Below, one piece after another: positions 19,982-22,917 of a DNA stretch of 22,917 nucleotides. The first letter of the stretch is position 1, and every line of letters starts with the position of its first letter. The notes under the pieces were generated by a model. It was not told the origin of the DNA, searched no databases, and saw nothing but the letters and a program-made list of their open reading frames with translations. Source of the DNA: Chara braunii. Taxonomy: Eukaryota; Streptophyta; Charophyceae; Charales; Characeae. The stretch covers positions 167,954 to 190,870 of the forward strand of contig BFEA01000184.1 in assembly GCA_003427395.1 (NCBI GenBank), given 5' to 3'. The translations under genes were made by a program, and so were the position numbers.

Positions 19982-20023
19982 CTATATTAGCAAGGGATGC
20001 TCGTATCACCCTGGCTAATATAG
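19982..20023 (+). other. Long inverted repeat near LINE B 3' end
   Basis: CTATATTAGC (19982-19991) and GCTAATATAG (20014-20023) are perfect reverse complements. Inside them AGGG (19993-19996) can pair with CCCT (20009-20012) after a single A/G mismatch, giving about 14 pairs around a 12-base loop. It ends 17 bp before the tail, the position where some LINEs carry the RNA structure recognised by their own reverse transcriptase. Confidence 0.75.
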
Positions 20024-20065
20024 TCTATAATGTCTTCTTGTAATTAAAAAATAAAATAAAAAAAA

Positions 20066-20640
20066 TCCTTCGATATGCTCACCAACTATTGTCCAACCTA
20101 GAACAGATCATCATTTCAATTCCACTGGCATGGTCCAAAGCACCAAGGGAAGGACCTACATTTAGAGAAGCAGACTGGGTAGTAGATTTCGACGAGCAGC
20201 AACACCAGTTGAGGGTGGGTCAAATTATCCACCTGTACCCACAAGGACCACTCGTAAGTATCTACAATATCAGCAATGACAAGTTCTTGACCCCATGCCC
20301 AACGGGGGCTGTGATTTTATTCCCATACTCACACACTTGTCGAATTAAAATCCTGTTCATTTCTACAACCCTGAGGAATGGGTATGGCATAATGGCAGAA
20401 CCGTAGGAAAGGGAAACCACTCAGCTTGCAATCGCTCTCAGTTAAAGAAACCTACAGACTGATCAGACCCAAAGTGGATGCGGTGGCGATAATCCAAGAA
20501 AGATGGACCAGACACCTGAATACAGACATTAACGTTATAACTTATCAGGTACATCAAGGTATTCAGAAATATTAGGCAAAGGTCAGCAAAATTTTCCTCC
20601 TTGCAGTGGCAAATCCTTCAGTGTGAGTGCCTTCCCTTAG
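20066..20640 (+). pseudogene. LINE-like coding fragment (LINE C)
   Basis: An open stretch starts directly at the LINE B tail (20066 to TAG 20404-20406, no ATG start). It reads LEQIIISIPLAWSKAP, ADWVVDFDEQQHQLRVGQII and LVSIYNISNDKF. After a one-base frame change near 20395-20430 it continues as LSVKETYRLIRPKVDAVAII, QERWTRHLNTD and VHQGIQKY, with TAG at 20573-20575 where Trp is plausible (KY.AKVSK) and TGA at 20624. KETYRLI...W recalls the segment between reverse transcriptase and zf-RVT in plant LINEs, but it is not alignable by eye to LINE A, so it would be another family. The call rests on protein-like composition, context and decay; moderate to low certainty. Confidence 0.45.
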
Positions 20641-21120
20641 AACGTGGAATACGCCCTGCCTTGCTGGGAGGAGCACAGAAAGAAAAGAAAAGAAAAACGT
20701 CTGAAGTTTTTGTCTTTTTTTCTCTTTTGCTTTCTCTTTTTTTACTGCTGTGCTCTGTGGTCGTCAGTTTTCATTTTCGAATCGCACCTGTTAATTCTTT
20801 TGAGATTTTTCGTATTTTCAACCTATTCTCGCTTGTTTCTCCCTTAAGGAGGGTGCTGGTTGCGGGGGTATGATGGTATGATGGAGGGAAACGACGCGCT
20901 CTGCGGGAAGGGGACTAACTGCAGAGTGGAATTAGGGTATAGCGGCAAGGGAGATGGTGGCTTCACTGCAGTAAGTCTTACCGGAGTAAGGTTGGATAGG
21001 CTTGGGAGGTGGGAGCTATCAGCCCCTTCTTGGGCTCGTTCTTGTGAGGATTCACACTGATGGGTGGAAGTTCGTAGGGGGCTGCAACAAGGGAAGGGCC
21101 CTAGTCTTCGTCAGTAGGTC
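20641..21120 (+). repeat. Retroposon-type DNA with a dispersed repeat
   Basis: T/C-rich sequence (20690-20850) is followed by G-rich DNA. The segment GAGATGGTGGCTTCACTGCA through CTTACCGGAGTAAGGT (20949-20990) recurs with few changes at 22529-22571. No gene is supported; the open frames at 20601-20873 and 20860-21060 lack any domain. Confidence 0.6.
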
Positions 21121-21129
21121 AGCAGGACG

Positions 21130-21440
21130 TGGTTGGGACGACCCAGGCCGGTGCTGGAGCGTTGCTCTGTAACCTAGGGAGCGTGAGGCTTGGGGAGTTC
21201 TGTCGAGGGAGGAAGGTAGAACCAACACGTTCGTCGCAGCCGTTGCCGGGGTTTTATCCCTATCACCTAGGGGCGTGCGGCTAACGGGAGTTGTCGAGGG
21301 AGGAAAGCACTCCTTGCCGACTATACCAGGATGGTCGGTACCGGGGCATGGTGGTGCCCGGTAACCCTAGCATAGGGGGTTATGAGACCTGTCGCGTTTA
21401 GGTTCGAGGACTGATCACGGGGACTTCGTTTTTTTCCAAT
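21130..21440 (+). repeat. Diverged GC-rich module region
   Basis: GGGACGACCCAGGCCGGTGC, GTTGCTCTGTAACC and GCGTGAGGCTTGGGG (about 21135-21200) match the module found at 18470, 19009 and 21655-22355. GTCGAGGGAGGAA occurs twice (near 21201 and 21291), showing internal duplication. Non-coding. Confidence 0.65.
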
Positions 21441-21564
21441 TGTTGCATGGAAGTTTGCTAGGCGGTGGTTTCGGTTCGGTATTCTTGCTTTCAATTTTTT
21501 TGGTGGTGATTGGTTCGATAATCACAGTTGGTTCTGTTTTTTTCATAAGTAAGCTGTTGGTGGT

Positions 21565-21960
21565 CTTTAGAGTGTTTTAGGACTCTGGGGACTCCTGGCA
21601 ACTCGTCTTAGGTGATTTTGATGCTGTTATACTCAGTGACCTGCGGTTGTTCAATGCCAGAAAGACGCTGGCCGGTGCTGGGGTGTTGGCCCTGTAACCT
21701 TTTAACGCAGGATAGTGAGGCCTGGTAGAGAGATCTGGGGATGCTTTGGGGTGGGCATTCCACGGGACAACCAAGGGTTGCTGCTGGGACGACGCTGGTC
21801 GGAGCTGGGGTGAGTTGCATTGCCCCGTAACCCAGCAGGATGTGGGGGTATGAGGCCTGGAAGAGCTCAGCGGGGGTAAGACAGTGTTGGAGAGCCTTGG
21901 AAGGGTGCATTAGGGATTTCGAAGGCTTCTGAGCATTTGTAGGATCGCTGCGGTTTACTC
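21565..21960 (+). repeat. 480-bp higher-order unit, copy 1
   Basis: The unit opens with TTTAGGACTCTGGG and TTTGATGCTGTTA. It carries two GC-rich modules (21655-21745 and 21786-21870), each with GACGCTGG.CGG.GCTGGGG, C(T)GTAACC and TGAGGCCTGG, and ends near TTCTGAGCATTTG. Copy 2 starts exactly 480 bp later at the first module. A 121-codon open frame on the minus strand is a by-product of GC-rich repeats. Confidence 0.85.
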
Positions 21961-22044
21961 TTATGTTTTCCAAATTGACGCAGGTGTTCTCAAAAAAGGG
22001 TCTTATCCTCCCTCAAGGGGAACGTTGCTGATTCTCTTGGTAGT

Positions 22045-22425
22045 CTCGAGAATTCTTTAGGACTCTGGGTACTTCTTGCAAAGCAGTCTAGGCTTCTTTG
22101 ATGCTGTTTACTCATGGATCTGTTGGTTTTTCGATGCCAGAACGACGCTGGCCGGTGCTGGGGGATGACTCTGTAACCTGTTAATAGCAGGAGCGTGAGG
22201 CCTGGTAGAGAGATCTGGGGATGCTTTGGGCCGGGCATTCCAAGGGAAAACCAGGGGTTGCTGTAGGGACGACGCTGGCCGGAGCTGGGGTGAGTCGTGT
22301 TGCCCTGTGACCTAGCAAGGTGGGGGCATGAGGCCTGGGAGAGCTCGGCAGGGAAGAAGACAGTATTAGAAAATTTTAGAGTGTTTTTGTGGGGGGTTCC
22401 AGGGTTCTGAGCATTTGAAGGACTT
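22045..22425 (+). repeat. 480-bp higher-order unit, copy 2
   Basis: Same order as copy 1: TTTAGGACTCTGGG, TTTGATGCTGTTTA, modules at 22135-22225 and 22266-22355, then GAGCTCGGCAGGG and TTCTGAGCATTTG. CCTG...CAGG half-sites inside the modules keep a small hairpin although the bases between vary. Confidence 0.85.
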
Positions 22426-22439
22426 CCACTAATTGCTGA

Positions 22440-22600
22440 ATAAGGTGAGTAGGAGAAGATGGTGGACTATCACGCGTCCTGCCAGTGAAGGGGCTAGCTG
22501 GTAGGATGGGAGTATGGTACAGCAGCAGCAGAGATGGTGGCTCCTCTGCAGTCAGTCTTGCCGGAGTGAGGTAACAGTGGATTGATGGGGGTTCTCCTGA
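22440..22600 (+). repeat. Second copy of the 20860-21010 repeat
   Basis: AGAGATGGTGGCTCCTCTGC and CAGTCTTGCCGGAGTGAGGT match 20948-20990. The copy lies 1.58 kb downstream, so it brackets the module array. Confidence 0.75.
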
Positions 22601-22793
22601 GTCGTTTCTGAGTTTTGCCTAATCATGAAGTGGTCATAGATAGGTCTGAAGTAGCTCCAAAATTCTTTGAGTCAAAGCCGGGTATTGGCCCCGGTATCTC
22701 AATTTTCAAAATTCTACTTCTTTTGGGTAGGCTCCTAGTCTCATTTTCATGGAATTCTCTAACAACTGTTCTGAACGTGCTCATTATGGGACG

Positions 22794-22810
22794 CTGGGCC
22801 CGGTTCCCAG
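22794..22810 (+). other. Hairpin CTGGG-CCCGGTT-CCCAG
   Basis: Third complete copy of the conserved-loop hairpin, with a G-C pair where the other copies have A-T. It is preceded by GGGACG, as in the other complete copies. Confidence 0.7.
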
Positions 22811-22851
22811 TTCGTGCCAAATTGTGAGGATACGGTTGTCTCTATGGGACG

Positions 22852-22868
22852 CTGGACCCGGTTTCCAG
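22852..22868 (+). other. Hairpin CTGGA-CCCGGTT-TCCAG
   Basis: Fourth complete copy, 58 bp after the third. Followed by AGCAGGTGATGC and the conserved box, as in LINE B. Confidence 0.7.
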
Positions 22869-22917
22869 CAGGTGATGCTCCCCACCAATAGATGGAGCTT
22901 GTTTTTTCAAAAAAAAA

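Larger units (their letters stand above)
19487..20065 (+). mobile_element. 5'-truncated LINE (LINE B)
   Basis: This fragment begins directly after the A16 tail of the preceding element. It contains the last ~100 codons of ORF2, a 3' UTR with TTTGGCACC and GGTGAAGAGG blocks also seen in LINE A, a CCCGGTT hairpin (19924-19940), the CCACCAATAGATGG box, a 10-bp inverted repeat and an A-rich tail (20041-20065). The opposite orientation to LINE A and sequence divergence show that it is an independent insertion. Confidence 0.85.
22615..22917 (+). mobile_element. Retroposon 3' end running off the window
   Basis: Two hairpins with the CCCGGTT loop (22794-22810, 22852-22868), an ATTGTGAGGA word as in the LINE A 3' UTR, the CCCCACCAATAGATGG box (within 22870-22898) and an A-run from 22909 to the window edge mark this as the 3' end of another element of the group. 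The element may begin at 20066 (LINE C) and include the module array as a long 3' UTR; that is inference. Confidence 0.6.

Noticed and set aside
21395-21415. Possible tRNA T-arm (GGTTCGAGGAC)
   Set aside because: No matching anticodon or D arm and no cloverleaf can be drawn around it.
21608-22238. Minus-strand open frames with repeated PRSLYQAS / PQISLPGLT phrases
   Set aside because: The similarity follows from the duplicated GC-rich DNA module. The phase is not kept between copies and there is no known domain.
18277-22425. CRISPR-like array
   Set aside because: The repeats are long, diverged, unevenly spaced and eukaryotic in context, with no short identical repeats separated by unique spacers.
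22615-22827. 70-codon plus-strand frame at the right end
   Set aside because: It spans the hairpin 3' end of a retroposon and has no homologous frame in the other hairpin copies.

Overview
The window reads as repeat-rich nuclear DNA of a eukaryote, most likely from the green (streptophyte) lineage. The evidence is a plant-type LINE with an apurinic-type endonuclease, reverse transcriptase and a C-terminal zinc-binding (zf-RVT-like) region, an ORF1 with a CCHC knuckle, a trihelix/Myb-SANT-like protein remnant, and abundant microsatellites of many classes. A charophyte such as Chara is a guess, not a demonstration. I see no intact protein-coding gene, no tRNA or rRNA gene and no bacterial-type operon. 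Every recognisable coding stretch is a decayed mobile-element gene.

Layout. Positions 1-5170 hold no gene I can support. They contain poly-A/GT, AT/GT, CA, TTC/CT and AG simple repeats and three duplicated segments. Positions 5394-7240 (minus strand) are a broken Myb/SANT-like (trihelix) gene with three in-frame stops and a probable frameshift. A poly-A stretch and a short conserved box lie at its upstream edge. Positions 7316-9600 are mostly unexplained DNA with a TATA-like site, a 96-bp tandem duplication, a pyrimidine/purine-skewed tract and a long ATC microsatellite.

Positions 9667-17922 are one structurally complete but dead LINE on the minus strand (LINE A, 8.26 kb). It is bounded by a perfect 12-bp target-site duplication and ends in an A-rich tail. 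ORF1 (about 1,110 codons) and ORF2 (about 1,520 codons) read through in one frame once 24 stops and two compensating single-base indels are allowed for. Almost all of the stops are TAA/TAG/TGA where Gln or Arg is plausible, which points to C-to-T decay.

Positions 17935-22917 (plus strand) are a pile-up of retroposon ends: two ~500-bp units separated by ATC tracts, a LINE 3' end with an A16 tail, a 5'-truncated relative of LINE A (LINE B), a further LINE-like fragment (LINE C), and a modular repeat array. Five copies of a small hairpin motif with the constant loop CCCGGTT lie next to the tails. Four of them have complete stems whose bases change in a compensating way, which suggests a selected RNA structure at the 3' end of these elements. 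The most interesting things here are this covarying hairpin, the near-complete LINE A with its non-random stop pattern, and the head-to-tail chain of LINE ends.
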